Assembly (NCBI GenBank): GCA_030145085.1
Contig: JAQYWG010000011.1
Location: 1-32,579, forward strand
DNA length: 32,579 nucleotides
Direction of reading: 5' to 3'
Source of the DNA: Thermodesulfobacteriota bacterium
GTDB taxonomy: Bacteria > Desulfobacterota > BSN033 > WVXP01 > G020346125
The position numbers and the translations under genes were made by a program. Positions 9,414 to 18,806 of this stretch are shown here, piece after piece; position 1 is the first letter of the stretch; every line of letters begins with the position of its first letter. The notes below the pieces were generated by a model, which saw only the letters and a program-made list of their open reading frames with translations, had not been told where the DNA came from and ran no database searches.

Positions 9414-9441
9414 TTTACACTTCAGGAAAAGATGCTAAAAT
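9414..9441 (+). promoter_or_regulatory. Putative sigma70 promoter for the cis-prenyltransferase gene
   Basis: TTTACA - 16 nt - TAAAAT, 14 bp before the ATG. Confidence 0.5.
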
Positions 9442-9455
9442 AGGTACGAGGGAAA

Positions 9456-10238
9456 ATGCAGCCTATCAAAGATTTAATCTACCGCTTTTACGAAAATAAG
9501 CTCCTCTCGGAGGTGAAGGGGAAAAAACCCCCACGTCACGTCGGGCTCATTTTAGATGGGAATCGAAGATTTGCCATTGAAAGGGGATTAAAGACCATCA
9601 CCGAAGGCCACAGAAAGGGTGCTGACAAACTCGATGAGGTCCTATCTTGGTGCGAAGAGTTGAAAATTCGCAATATCACCGTTTGGGTATTTTCCACGGA
9701 AAATCTGTCCAGATCGCAGAAAGAGGTGAAGGAACTACTGCAGGTTATCGAGGGTAAGATTCAACAACTGTCACAAGATCCCCTTACCCATAAGAGGGCA
9801 ATGAAGATCAAGGCCATCGGTAAAATGGAGCTTCTCCCTGAAACAACCCGAAGGGTGATTAGGGAAGCCGAAGAAGCTACAGGGAATTATGATAACTTTT
9901 CCCTCAATATCGCGGTGGGCTATGGTGGGCGAGAGGAGATAGCTGACGCCCTCAAAGACCTAATAAGGGAAAAATTCAGCAAGGGTGAATCCTTGGAGGA
10001 TATCATACGCCAGGTAACCCCTGACGAAATAAGCAGGCATTTATATACCCTAGATCTCCCCGACCCCGATCTCATCATAAGGACAAGCGGTGAAATCAGG
10101 ATGAGCGGGTTCTTATTATGGCAGAGCGCCTATAGCGAATTTTACTTCTGCGATGTCAATTGGCCCGCCTTTCGAAAGATCGATTTCTTGAGGGCCATAA
10201 GAAGCTATCAACAGAGGGAGAGGAGGTTCGGCAGGTAG
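9456..10238 (+). CDS. uppS: Cis-prenyltransferase (UppS-family isoprenyl transferase)
   Basis: HVGLILDGNRRFAIERGL, WVFSTENLSRS, NIAVGYGGREEI, DLIIRTSGEIRMSGFLLWQSAYSEFYF. Confidence 0.93.
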   Translation: MQPIKDLIYRFYENKLLSEVKGKKPPRHVGLILDGNRRFAIERGLKTITEGHRKGADKLDEVLSWCEELKIRNITVWVFSTENLSRSQKEVKELLQVIEGKIQQLSQDPLTHKRAMKIKAIGKMELLPETTRRVIREAEEATGNYDNFSLNIAVGYGGREEIADALKDLIREKFSKGESLEDIIRQVTPDEISRHLYTLDLPDPDLIIRTSGEIRMSGFLLWQSAYSEFYFCDVNWPAFRKIDFLRAIRSYQQRERRFGR

Positions 10239-10402
10239 GAATTCATTCAATGCTTTGGTTGAAAGGGGTTAAAAGGGGAAAATGGTATAGATTATTGCCG
10301 TCTCCTTTTTTTGTTTACTTCGAAGCCGTATTCAGGTATATTTAACTTCCTTCGGATATGGAAGCGCTCATGACCTCAATAGGCGTGTGATACCATGGGA
10401 AG

Positions 10403-11254
10403 ATGACAAGAGAGGTAAGGGGAATGAGAAGAACCGTTGTGATTCTCTGCTGCATGTTCGCATTTGGGATTGCTCTGACGTTCATCATCGGTCTGCCGGA
10501 GGCCCCGCAGAAGAGGGAAGATATGCGCAAGTTTGGGGCGAGCCCTGTCGTAAGCACGGAAAAGCAGAAGGTCGTCCAAGAGGTGGCAGAGCCGGAGACG
10601 GAACCCCCTGATACGGTCTACTATGCGGAGAAAAGTTGGTGGGGGAAGGTAACCTTTACCCACACCGAACACAGCGAGGATTTCGGCTTCGATTGCGATG
10701 CGTGTCATCACGTGGACATGGAAGGTGGGTACAACAAATGCTCGTCCTGTCATGATGACCTGAAGGATACGTTCCATAAGAACTGTTTTAAGGGATGCCA
10801 TCGAAAACTCAAGGCCGAGGCGAAGAAAACGGGACCAACCACCTGCAGGGGATGTCATGTCAAAGGGGAGTTGCCAGGGGCCCCACGGGAGAAGGAAATA
10901 GCCCGGAAGGTCGAGACGAGCCCAGTTGTGACGAAGGAGGAGCAGAAGGTTGCCAAGAAAGAGGTGGCAGAGCCGGAGACCGAACCCCCCGAGACGGTCT
11001 ACTATGCGGAGAAAAGCACGTGGGGAAAGGTAACCTTTACCCACATGAAACATACAGAGGATTACGGCTTCGATTGCGATGCGTGCCATCACGTGGACAT
11101 GGAAGGTGGGTACAATAAGTGCTCATCCTGTCATGATGACCTGAAGGATACGTTCCATAAGAACTGTTATAAGGGATGCCATCGAAAGCTCAAGGCCGAG
11201 GGGAAGAAAACGGGACCTACTACCTGCAAAAAATGTCATGTCAAAGGAGGATAG
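10403..11254 (+). CDS. Multiheme cytochrome c, two tandem tetraheme-like modules
   Basis: N-terminal hydrophobic leader (possible alternative start 10424). Each module has CDACHH, CSSCH, C(F/Y)KGCH and C(RG/KK)CH. Confidence 0.88.
   Translation: MTREVRGMRRTVVILCCMFAFGIALTFIIGLPEAPQKREDMRKFGASPVVSTEKQKVVQEVAEPETEPPDTVYYAEKSWWGKVTFTHTEHSEDFGFDCDACHHVDMEGGYNKCSSCHDDLKDTFHKNCFKGCHRKLKAEAKKTGPTTCRGCHVKGELPGAPREKEIARKVETSPVVTKEEQKVAKKEVAEPETEPPETVYYAEKSTWGKVTFTHMKHTEDYGFDCDACHHVDMEGGYNKCSSCHDDLKDTFHKNCYKGCHRKLKAEGKKTGPTTCKKCHVKGG
10580..10866 (+). repeat. Direct repeat copy 1 within the cytochrome gene
   Basis: 287 nt aligning without gaps to 10961-11247, about 90% identical by eye. Confidence 0.9.
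10961..11247 (+). repeat. Direct repeat copy 2 within the cytochrome gene
   Basis: Offset 381 nt from copy 1, in frame. Confidence 0.9.
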
Positions 11255-11320
11255 ACTGGGCTTCTGGCTGCGATCTCCAAGCGGGATTGAAGGAGTAAAG
11301 AGAAGCAGCGTTGACTGCTG

Positions 11321-11665
11321 CTATGAGGTGTAGGGCTCTAGATCAACCTCATTGCCGAACCTCTCAAGGAGCTCTCTCTGAAGCTCCTTATAAGCCTTCT
11401 CATGCTCCAGCTCGACCACCAAATACCGATCGTCCAATACCTTGAGCCTCCCATACGCACCAATCACTTCGATCAAGTGGGAAGGATCCACGGTAATCCA
11501 CCCCTTCATCCTCTTCACCAATTCTTCACCGGTGAATGCCCTTTCGATCTGGAGGTCCACTCTCCTCTCCTTGGCGTCCCACCCGATGATGGCCGGTTTG
11601 ACCACGATCGGACTGACCGGATCGTGCATAGCAGCACACCTGAACCACACCCTACACCGTACCAT
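11321..11665 (-). CDS. Hypothetical protein (start may be internal, at MHDPVSP)
   Basis: ORF with coherent protein-like composition; no family recognised. Confidence 0.5.
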   Translation of the reverse strand: MVRCRVWFRCAAMHDPVSPIVVKPAIIGWDAKERRVDLQIERAFTGEELVKRMKGWITVDPSHLIEVIGAYGRLKVLDDRYLVVELEHEKAYKELQRELLERFGNEVDLEPYTS

Positions 11666-11913
11666 GCCTCACTCCCTCGATTTAGAATTGCGGGAGGAAT
11701 CCCCGGTTGAACCAGTGACTCCCCTTTGGGATGGAAGATGCCCTGATACTATACTATAATTTTAAAATGAGAACGCTCGCCTTTGTCAAGGAGGGTTTTG
11801 CTCCCTTTTTCCTTTTGCTCCAATGCGGGTGACCCATCCGAGCCCAGCGAGGGTTGCCAACCCGGGTGTAAGTGTATACATTACTGTCGGGATCAAGAAG
11901 CGGAGGTGGAAAT

Positions 11914-12567
11914 ATGGAGTTATTCGAGACTATCGAGGGAAGGAAGAGTATACGGGCCTTCAAACCGGATCCAGTTCCCAGGGAAATGATAGAAAAAATT
12001 TTACTACTGGCCACAAAAGCCCCTTCCGCCATTAACCTTCAACCGTGGGAATTTGCGGTAGTTGGTGGGAAGGAAAAGCAGAGGCTTTGCCGTCGTCTTC
12101 TGAAGGCCTACGGCGAAAAAAGGGTCTCCTGTAGTCCGAGAACTACGAGGCCTCTCCCTCCGGAGATAGTCCGGAGGCGGAAAGAACTCTTCCAGGAGAT
12201 GAAGCCCTATGTTGACCAACTGGGGGTTTCCTTTGAGGATTACATAAACGAGGGAAGCTTCAACTTCTACGGAGCCCCGACGGCGATCATTATCAGTATG
12301 GATCGAGCCTTCCCTAAAACTCGTTTGGTATGTATCGGCGCTACCCTGGGACACTTGGTTCTCACAGCCCACGCCCTTGGCCTTGGAACCTGTCCCATCG
12401 GCATCATCACAGCCTTCGAGGATGAGATCAAGGATCAGCTCAATATTCCGGAGGCGAAGGAGGTAATCCTTGGAGTAGCCCTTGGGTATCCGGATTGGGA
12501 AAGCCCGGTCAATCGGTTTAAATCATCCAGGGAGAATTTCCCCAATATCACGCGATGGTTCCCCTGA
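11914..12567 (+). CDS. Nitroreductase family protein
   Basis: MELFETIEGRKSIRAFKPDPVPREMIEKILLLATKAPSAINLQPWEFAVV, typical FMN-binding nitroreductase N-term; GGAGGTGG upstream of this ATG, so preferred over the 11872 start. Confidence 0.92.
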   Translation: MELFETIEGRKSIRAFKPDPVPREMIEKILLLATKAPSAINLQPWEFAVVGGKEKQRLCRRLLKAYGEKRVSCSPRTTRPLPPEIVRRRKELFQEMKPYVDQLGVSFEDYINEGSFNFYGAPTAIIISMDRAFPKTRLVCIGATLGHLVLTAHALGLGTCPIGIITAFEDEIKDQLNIPEAKEVILGVALGYPDWESPVNRFKSSRENFPNITRWFP

Positions 12568-12577
12568 AACGACTGCC

Positions 12578-12997
12578 CTATTCCCTCCCAAAAGGCATCC
12601 TGATGGGGACCTCCTTCAGCAAGGAGAGATCCATCTCAATATCGTAGAGCTGGTGAATCTTGTTCAGCTTTAAGATGACCGAATTGAACTCCTCATAAAA
12701 AGCATCGATTATTTTTCGTGTGTTTTGGCTTTTCGCGGACAGGGCCTCCAGCCTATCCACCAGGTCCTTCAGCATGATCACATTTCTCTTACAGATCTCC
12801 CTTTTCCCCATCAGGAGCGGAGCCATAAAAGTAAGGATAAAAAGGGTTTGGAAGGCATAGTTGGGTTCTTTGCTCAGCAGAGAAAAGGTGTGGGAGAGAT
12901 TGGTGTATTCCTTTTTCAAGGTCGGCTTGATCTTTTCCTCGATATACTCCTCGATAACCTTTTCCTCTCTCTTCTTTCTCATGCCAATCCCCTTCAT
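12578..12997 (-). CDS. Hypothetical helical protein
   Basis: 139-aa ORF convergent with the nitroreductase; charged ends around one hydrophobic segment. Confidence 0.55.
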   Translation of the reverse strand: MKGIGMRKKREEKVIEEYIEEKIKPTLKKEYTNLSHTFSLLSKEPNYAFQTLFILTFMAPLLMGKREICKRNVIMLKDLVDRLEALSAKSQNTRKIIDAFYEEFNSVILKLNKIHQLYDIEMDLSLLKEVPIRMPFGRE

Positions 12998-13036
12998 GAG
13001 CGGGTTTTTTAGACTGGCCTTCCCTCAAGATCCCCG

Positions 13037-13567
13037 TTACTCCCCCGTCTGTCTTTTCAACTCATCCGCGAACGTCGAAAAACTCCCTTCCCCGTACAGA
13101 CAGAAGACCACTCGGCGCAACCCAGTCTCCCCCTTGAGGTATTCGAGGCCTGTTGAAAGCATAATCTGCGCACATCGCTCCACCGGATATCCGAATATCC
13201 CCGTGCTGATGGCCGGGAAACTGATGCTCTCAAGGTGATTCTCGTCGGCAATCTTAAGGCTGTTCAGGGTGGCCTCTCTCAATTTTCTGTCCTCATCTCC
13301 CTCCCCCATGCGAGGGCCGACGGCATGAATGACGTGTTTTGCCTTAAGATTCCCCCCCGTGGTGATTACCGCGCCGCCCACATGGGTTCCCCCGATCCGC
13401 TTGCACTCCTCCTGAATAGCAGGTCCCCCCTTATTCCTTATCGCCCCTGCTACACCACCACCCAATATCAGCTGAGCATTTGCTGCGTTGACAATGGCGT
13501 CGGTCTCCATCTCGGTAATATCGCCCTGGACTAGTTCGAGCATAGATTGACTGATTCCTCTTTCCAT
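13037..13567 (-). CDS. Macrodomain protein (ADP-ribose-binding or deacylating type)
   Basis: VQGDITEMETDAIVNAANAQLILGGGVAGAIRNKGG...HAVGPR...SISFPAISTGIFGYPVE. Confidence 0.95.
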   Translation of the reverse strand: MERGISQSMLELVQGDITEMETDAIVNAANAQLILGGGVAGAIRNKGGPAIQEECKRIGGTHVGGAVITTGGNLKAKHVIHAVGPRMGEGDEDRKLREATLNSLKIADENHLESISFPAISTGIFGYPVERCAQIMLSTGLEYLKGETGLRRVVFCLYGEGSFSTFADELKRQTGE

Positions 13568-13832
13568 GGAATTCTCCCTTATCGATATTTCGGGCTGACG
13601 ACTTCCCGAATGTCCAAAGAGATAGCACTATTCCCCTTAATACAGGAACCCGCGGGATCTTGTCAATAAGAGAATTTCGTGAGGGTTTTGTCTTGTTGGA
13701 GAACTCCGTTCTCTTTGGTGGTAAACCTTTTGCCTGGATACCAACTTGCCTTTTATAAACTTCTCTGATACATAAATCCTGGAGCCAAATCGAGGTATGG
13801 GACAAAAGGGTACGGGGAAAAGGGCTGGAGAA

Positions 13833-14492
13833 ATGAATCAGGGGATCATCTGGGATCTGGATGGGGTTATTGTCGACTCGGCCCCTTATCATTTCAAAGC
13901 CTGGCGGGAATTTACCGCTGCCAAGGGAAAAGTATTCACCCATGAGGATTTCAGAAAGACCTTTGGGATGAGAAACGAAGATATCTTGGTTCACATCTTC
14001 GGGGAGAAATTGAAACGTGGACTTCTAAGAACAAGGTCGGATGAAAAGGAGGAACGGTTTCGCCAATTAATTCAGGGCAAGGTGAAGCCTTTTCCAGGAG
14101 TATTCAAGTTAATTCGAAACCTGCATGCCCTGGGTTACAAACAGGCCGTTGCCTCTTCAACCTCCTTGAAAAACATCCATCTTATCCTGAACGCCCTTAC
14201 AATCCTTGCTTTTTTTCATGCCATCATTTCCGGGGAAGAGGTTGCAAGGGGAAAGCCGGATCCGGAGGTTTTTTTGAGGGCGGCAAAGGGCATGTCCCTC
14301 GCCCCCGCCAGATGTCTGGTAATTGAGGACGCACCCGCGGGGATCGCAGCGGCCAAGAAGGCAGGAATGAAGGCAATCGGTATAACAAACACCGTGCCGG
14401 AGGGAAAACTAGCATCGGCAGACCGGGTGGTCCGAAGCCTTGAGGAGGTGGATCTGAAGACAATCGCCCAACTTCTCCTCCAGTCACGATGA
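13833..14492 (+). CDS. HAD-superfamily hydrolase, beta-phosphoglucomutase-like
   Basis: IWDLDGVIVDSAPYHFKAW, VASSTS, GKPDPEVFLRAAK, VIEDAPAGIAAAKKAGM. Confidence 0.93.
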   Translation: MNQGIIWDLDGVIVDSAPYHFKAWREFTAAKGKVFTHEDFRKTFGMRNEDILVHIFGEKLKRGLLRTRSDEKEERFRQLIQGKVKPFPGVFKLIRNLHALGYKQAVASSTSLKNIHLILNALTILAFFHAIISGEEVARGKPDPEVFLRAAKGMSLAPARCLVIEDAPAGIAAAKKAGMKAIGITNTVPEGKLASADRVVRSLEEVDLKTIAQLLLQSR

Positions 14493-14575
14493 GTTAGATA
14501 CCGTGGAAAATCTTATACGAACAGCTTAATGGACATTATTCGACCCCCGTGGGGCGAACATAATGCATCTTTGCC

Positions 14576-14986
14576 TTACGAGTTCACCTTTCGAACCTTC
14601 AAAGCCAAACCATCGACCCTCGTGACCTCGATGGCATCTCCCTCCTGAATTTCCTCCTCACTTGTTGCCTTCCATATCTCGCCATGGACGAAGACCTCTC
14701 CCAGGCCATAGATGGCCGAGAGGGCCTTTCCCTTCTCTCCTAATAAACCCTCTCTTCCCGTAGTTGGCCTTCTCCGGAGGGCCCTATAAACAACCCAGGC
14801 CAGGAGAAAGGAAAGTATCCCCACCACCGCAATAATTATTGTAAGGAAAGAAGGGGATAAGGCTTCTGGAAAGGTTTCTTTTAGGATGAAAATGACGAAT
14901 AGTTCATCCAAAAGGAATAGCAGACCGAGTCCGCCTATGATTAAAACAATTTTCGTCCACTGCCGTATCAATGAAACTCTTTCCAA
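14576..14986 (-). CDS. NfeD-like membrane protein
   Basis: Two TM segments plus OB-fold-like GKALSAIYGLGEVFVHGEIWKATSEEEIQEGDAIEVTRVDGLALKVRK. Confidence 0.85.
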   Translation of the reverse strand: MERVSLIRQWTKIVLIIGGLGLLFLLDELFVIFILKETFPEALSPSFLTIIIAVVGILSFLLAWVVYRALRRRPTTGREGLLGEKGKALSAIYGLGEVFVHGEIWKATSEEEIQEGDAIEVTRVDGLALKVRKVNS

Positions 14987-14988
14987 CC

Positions 14989-15957
14989 TTACTCTCGTTG
15001 GCCTATATTCCGGACTTTACATTCTGCCAACCTCTCCGCAAGGGAGAGAATGTAGTCCCTTCCTTTTCCCTCATTCTCCAAAGGCATTAACCATTCCCGT
15101 GGGATTTGGGAATAGCCGTAGTAAGCACCGGCTATGGCCCCCGACATCGCGCCTATGGTATCGGTATCGCCCCCGCAATTTACGGCCACAACGACGCTCT
15201 CCTTAAATCCCCTGGTCGACAGGAAGGAGGCTATGGCCGGGGGAACAGCACCGATAGCACTTACATCGCAATAAAAATGCGAGCCTATGGCATTGATAGT
15301 TGTTCGAAGATCCCCACCTTTGATCCCCTTTATCCTTTCCAATTGATGGGCCATCTCCTGGTCGATCTCGACCACACTCTCGATAATGAGATTGGTAAAT
15401 CTCTCGATCTCAATAGACTTTCCTCTCAGTCCCTTTCGAGTGGCAATCCCAATAGCTGTCGCCTGAGCTACAGCCCCGGCTATCCCCTTTGGGTGCTTAT
15501 GGGTAATCAGACTCGACTGAATGGCCGCATCCCTCAGTTTATCAGGATTGTCGTGGAAAAAAAAACCGATGGGAGCAATTCTCATGGCGCTGCCATTACC
15601 CCAGCTATCCGTTCCTACCTGATCCCATGGGATTCCCCTTCGCAACCGATCCATAACTCCGTAGATCCTTCCCCCATACCCCCGGTTAGGGTTAAAGTTA
15701 TGGAGGAATTTCTCGGCAGTCAGACCAGGATCGAACAGGCCATCCTCACACAGACTTTCCATAATCCCCACCATCATCTCCGTATCATCGGTATAGATCC
15801 CCTCGACCATATCTTCGAGAATCCCGAAGGCCCTCCGTATGGCCGAGGCCGGCCACCCTTCTACGGCTCTGCCCATGGCATCTCCTATGAAAGTTCCGAT
15901 GGCTGAGCCTTTAAACCTATCCCTTAGCCCGTCCAAATCCATGCTCTTGCTCTCCAC
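14989..15957 (-). CDS. ADP-ribosylglycohydrolase family protein (DraG/ARH-like)
   Basis: GSAIGTFIGDAMGRAVEG, YTDDTEMMVGIMESL, NCGGDTDTIGAMSGAIAGAYYG. Confidence 0.93.
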   Translation of the reverse strand: MESKSMDLDGLRDRFKGSAIGTFIGDAMGRAVEGWPASAIRRAFGILEDMVEGIYTDDTEMMVGIMESLCEDGLFDPGLTAEKFLHNFNPNRGYGGRIYGVMDRLRRGIPWDQVGTDSWGNGSAMRIAPIGFFFHDNPDKLRDAAIQSSLITHKHPKGIAGAVAQATAIGIATRKGLRGKSIEIERFTNLIIESVVEIDQEMAHQLERIKGIKGGDLRTTINAIGSHFYCDVSAIGAVPPAIASFLSTRGFKESVVVAVNCGGDTDTIGAMSGAIAGAYYGYSQIPREWLMPLENEGKGRDYILSLAERLAECKVRNIGQRE

Positions 15958-16104
15958 TATGCTCCCTTATCCGTTACCTCCATGAGTCCTTGGCATCCCT
16001 TGGACTGTAACGAAAACCCCTTTACAAGTCAACTACGGTACCCAAACTCAGCTGTCGAGGGCTACTCATTTGCCTTTCGGGCGAAAAGCTGCTACCTTGG
16101 TTAG

Positions 16105-17436
16105 GTGGAAGTGGGAACCTTAACCAAGATAAAAATCGATCGTTTGGCCCATCTCGGTCCGGGGGTAGGGCGAGTCGATAACCGCGTCATCTTTATCCCC
16201 TTCACCGCCCCCGGAGATACGGTCATCGCCCGCATTATTCATAAGAAGAAGCAATACCTCCATGGGGAAATCAAGGAGATCGTATCCCAGTCCCCTCTCC
16301 GAAATCCGCCTCCATGCGATATATTCGGGACCTGCGGGGGATGTCATTGGCAGCACCTGGTTTATGCAACTCAGCTGGAATTGAAAGAGAAAACCTTCAC
16401 GGATCTCCTACACCGTATCGGAAAAGTTGAATCTCTAGAACAACTTCCTATTGTCCCCTCCCCTCGGGAATACTCCTATCGGTGCCGCGTACAGCTTCAC
16501 GCGGATTATAGAGGGCCCGAATATGCACTGGGTTTTTTTAAGGAGGCCAGCCACGAAATTATTCAATTCCAGTACTGCCACATTTCAGACCCATTGATCA
16601 ACTCCGTCCTCCAAGAGCTCAGGCCATTTCTGAACCTTTGGGTTCCGAAGCCAACCATAAAGCGGATCCATCTCAATGTCTCCGTGGATGATGAGAAGGT
16701 AATCGCAATCCTCCACGTATCCCCTCATTTCATTCGGGAAGGCAGAGCTATTTTCCGCAATCCTCAAGCCATTCATACACAGCTCATGGGTGTTGTCCTG
16801 ATAGGCGAAAGAAGGGAAAAGAGCCCGGTTGAAATCGGGGAGACAGTGGCCAAATATTCATGGAACTCCCCCAGGGGGATAAAGATCCGATATCGCGTTG
16901 GAGCACTCAGTTTTTCCCAGGTTAATCCCCAACAAAATCACCATCTCATTCATGCTGTCTTGGAAATGGCCGAGATGCGGGGGAACGAGAAGGTGCTTGA
17001 CCTTTACTGTGGGGTAGGCAACTTTACCTTTCCCCTTTCCCTGAAGGCCCAATATGCCGTCGGGATTGACGAAAATCCTTGGGCCATAAAGGATGCCCGA
17101 TATATTCAAAAACTGAATCCCATCAGGGATTTGGAATTTTTGTGTATGAGCGTTGAAAGGGCATTGCATGAGAAGCCCAAAAAAATCCTCAGGCCCGACA
17201 TCGTCGTCATCGATCCCCCAAGAGCTGGTTGTAGACAAATCATTAAGGGAATTGTAGAACTCGGGGCTCCAAAGATAATTTACATCTCATGCGATCCTGG
17301 AACCTTGGCCAGGGATTTAAGGATCTTTCGATTGGGGGGCTATATCCCCGTGAAAACCCAACCCATGGATATGGTTCCCCAAACCTATCACATCGAGAGC
17401 GTAACCCTATTACGCAAGATATCCCCGGGGAGGTAA
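16105..17436 (+). CDS. rlmD: 23S rRNA (uracil-5)-methyltransferase, RlmD/RumA-like
   Basis: CDIFGTCGGCHWQHL Fe-S motif, VLDLYCGVGNFTFPLS, VIDPPRAGC, YISCDPGTLARDL; GTG start. Confidence 0.9.
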   Translation: MEVGTLTKIKIDRLAHLGPGVGRVDNRVIFIPFTAPGDTVIARIIHKKKQYLHGEIKEIVSQSPLRNPPPCDIFGTCGGCHWQHLVYATQLELKEKTFTDLLHRIGKVESLEQLPIVPSPREYSYRCRVQLHADYRGPEYALGFFKEASHEIIQFQYCHISDPLINSVLQELRPFLNLWVPKPTIKRIHLNVSVDDEKVIAILHVSPHFIREGRAIFRNPQAIHTQLMGVVLIGERREKSPVEIGETVAKYSWNSPRGIKIRYRVGALSFSQVNPQQNHHLIHAVLEMAEMRGNEKVLDLYCGVGNFTFPLSLKAQYAVGIDENPWAIKDARYIQKLNPIRDLEFLCMSVERALHEKPKKILRPDIVVIDPPRAGCRQIIKGIVELGAPKIIYISCDPGTLARDLRIFRLGGYIPVKTQPMDMVPQTYHIESVTLLRKISPGR

Positions 17437-17437
17437 A

Positions 17438-17911
17438 TTGGTGATTGAGGAAACACATCTATCGGCCAGAAAAAGGGGCATACCCAAGGGGGATCTCATC
17501 TTCGATATCTCCGGGTTCGGGAAGGGCAAACCAACCATAAGCCCATTGGCTCCAAGCCGCGTGCTGTTGGAGGATTGGAATAACGATCGGATTCGGTGGA
17601 AGGAATACGTCGAGAGGTATTTTCTTCAGCTGTACCACGACCAGAGGGCAGGCAGTCTTTTGGACGAGATCATCTCCCTTTCCATGGAAAGGAACGTCTG
17701 GCTCGTTGGCCTCGAGAAAGACTATCCCTGCCATCGTTTCCTGCTAAAGCAGATCATTGAGAAGGTCCTCTATGAGAAAAAGGTTATTGCCTCCATGAAT
17801 GACTATTCGGAACAGTACCGCACGTTTAAGAACATGACCAAGTCTCAGGCCATCAAGATGAAAAAGGACGGCTCCCCTTCTTTAATTCCCGCCTCTCGCT
17901 TACCTGGGTAA
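17438..17911 (+). CDS. DUF488-like protein
   Basis: LAPSRVLLEDWNNDRIRWKEYVERY...VWLVGLEKDYPCHRFLLKQIIEKVL; GTG start adjacent to the upstream stop. Confidence 0.65.
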   Translation: MVIEETHLSARKRGIPKGDLIFDISGFGKGKPTISPLAPSRVLLEDWNNDRIRWKEYVERYFLQLYHDQRAGSLLDEIISLSMERNVWLVGLEKDYPCHRFLLKQIIEKVLYEKKVIASMNDYSEQYRTFKNMTKSQAIKMKKDGSPSLIPASRLPG

Positions 17912-17926
17912 TACCCTTTTCCCACA

Positions 17927-18784
17927 TCAAACTCTTCTCGTCACTCCCATGCCCAGGAATGTGTTTTTCCCGGTGCCGCAATAATAGGCATAATCGGCTA
18001 GGGTGTTGAACTCCCGGATATGTCTCTCATGGTGTCGTCCCACCAACAGGAAACGACACCACCCCGTAAAGCCATGCTGTTTTCCGTAATCTATCTCATG
18101 GGAGACGGGAGAGATATTGAAGTCCGCCAAGAAAATAGATTGTTCGATTACCTCTGTAAAGTCCGAGGAGAAGGGAACAAAGGAAAACCACCTCCAATGA
18201 TCGAGGTATCCATTGAAAACCAACAGGGGATCGGGCAAGGGGAGGCTTCCACCACTTCGTTCAAAAGCCGTGGCCGTGGCGAACTGGAGGGTTATATTCC
18301 TCATGGAGGGGGAGGCATCATCGTAAAGTTCCTTATAGCTCTTGCGGTTAACCCAAGGATCTGCGCTTTCGTTAATAAAAACCGTTTCCGTTATCCTTAA
18401 AGGGATGTCGTCTATGGAAAGAAATATTCCCTCGCCCGATTCCCGTAAAATCCCCTCCACCCTTTTCCCGACCGCATCCTCCAAGAGGCTGATCCTCAGG
18501 CGACATGGGGTTCCCGCCCTTATTAAGCCTTCATCGCCAAAATCCCTTTCGCGGACCAATTTCTCAATCCCGCGCCTCTCCTTGGCCCTCGCTCCCCTGC
18601 TTACCTTGCCGAAAAGGGGGGAAAGGGTGAAGGGAATTGTCCTGGACCCCGAGATCCTCTGGACCACCTGGCTATCCAAACCAGCCAAAAAGGCCATAAA
18701 CCCATCGTGGAGGCCCTTCCCAATAGAGGCCCTCTTTGATAAATCGGCCTCCGGGTGGCAATACATGACAAAAGAGGAGGGCAT
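17927..18784 (-). CDS. cas6: CRISPR-associated endoribonuclease Cas6-like (RAMP)
   Basis: N-term LHDGFMAFLAGLDSQVVQRISGSRTIPFTLSPLFG; C-term GFTGWCRFLLVGRHHERHIREFNTLADYAYYCGTGKNTFLGMGVTRRV, matching the Cas6 C-terminal G-rich loop pattern. Confidence 0.82.
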   Translation of the reverse strand: MPSSFVMYCHPEADLSKRASIGKGLHDGFMAFLAGLDSQVVQRISGSRTIPFTLSPLFGKVSRGARAKERRGIEKLVRERDFGDEGLIRAGTPCRLRISLLEDAVGKRVEGILRESGEGIFLSIDDIPLRITETVFINESADPWVNRKSYKELYDDASPSMRNITLQFATATAFERSGGSLPLPDPLLVFNGYLDHWRWFSFVPFSSDFTEVIEQSIFLADFNISPVSHEIDYGKQHGFTGWCRFLLVGRHHERHIREFNTLADYAYYCGTGKNTFLGMGVTRRV

Positions 18785-18806
18785 ATGTCTTTCTCCTTAG
18801 GTCATC

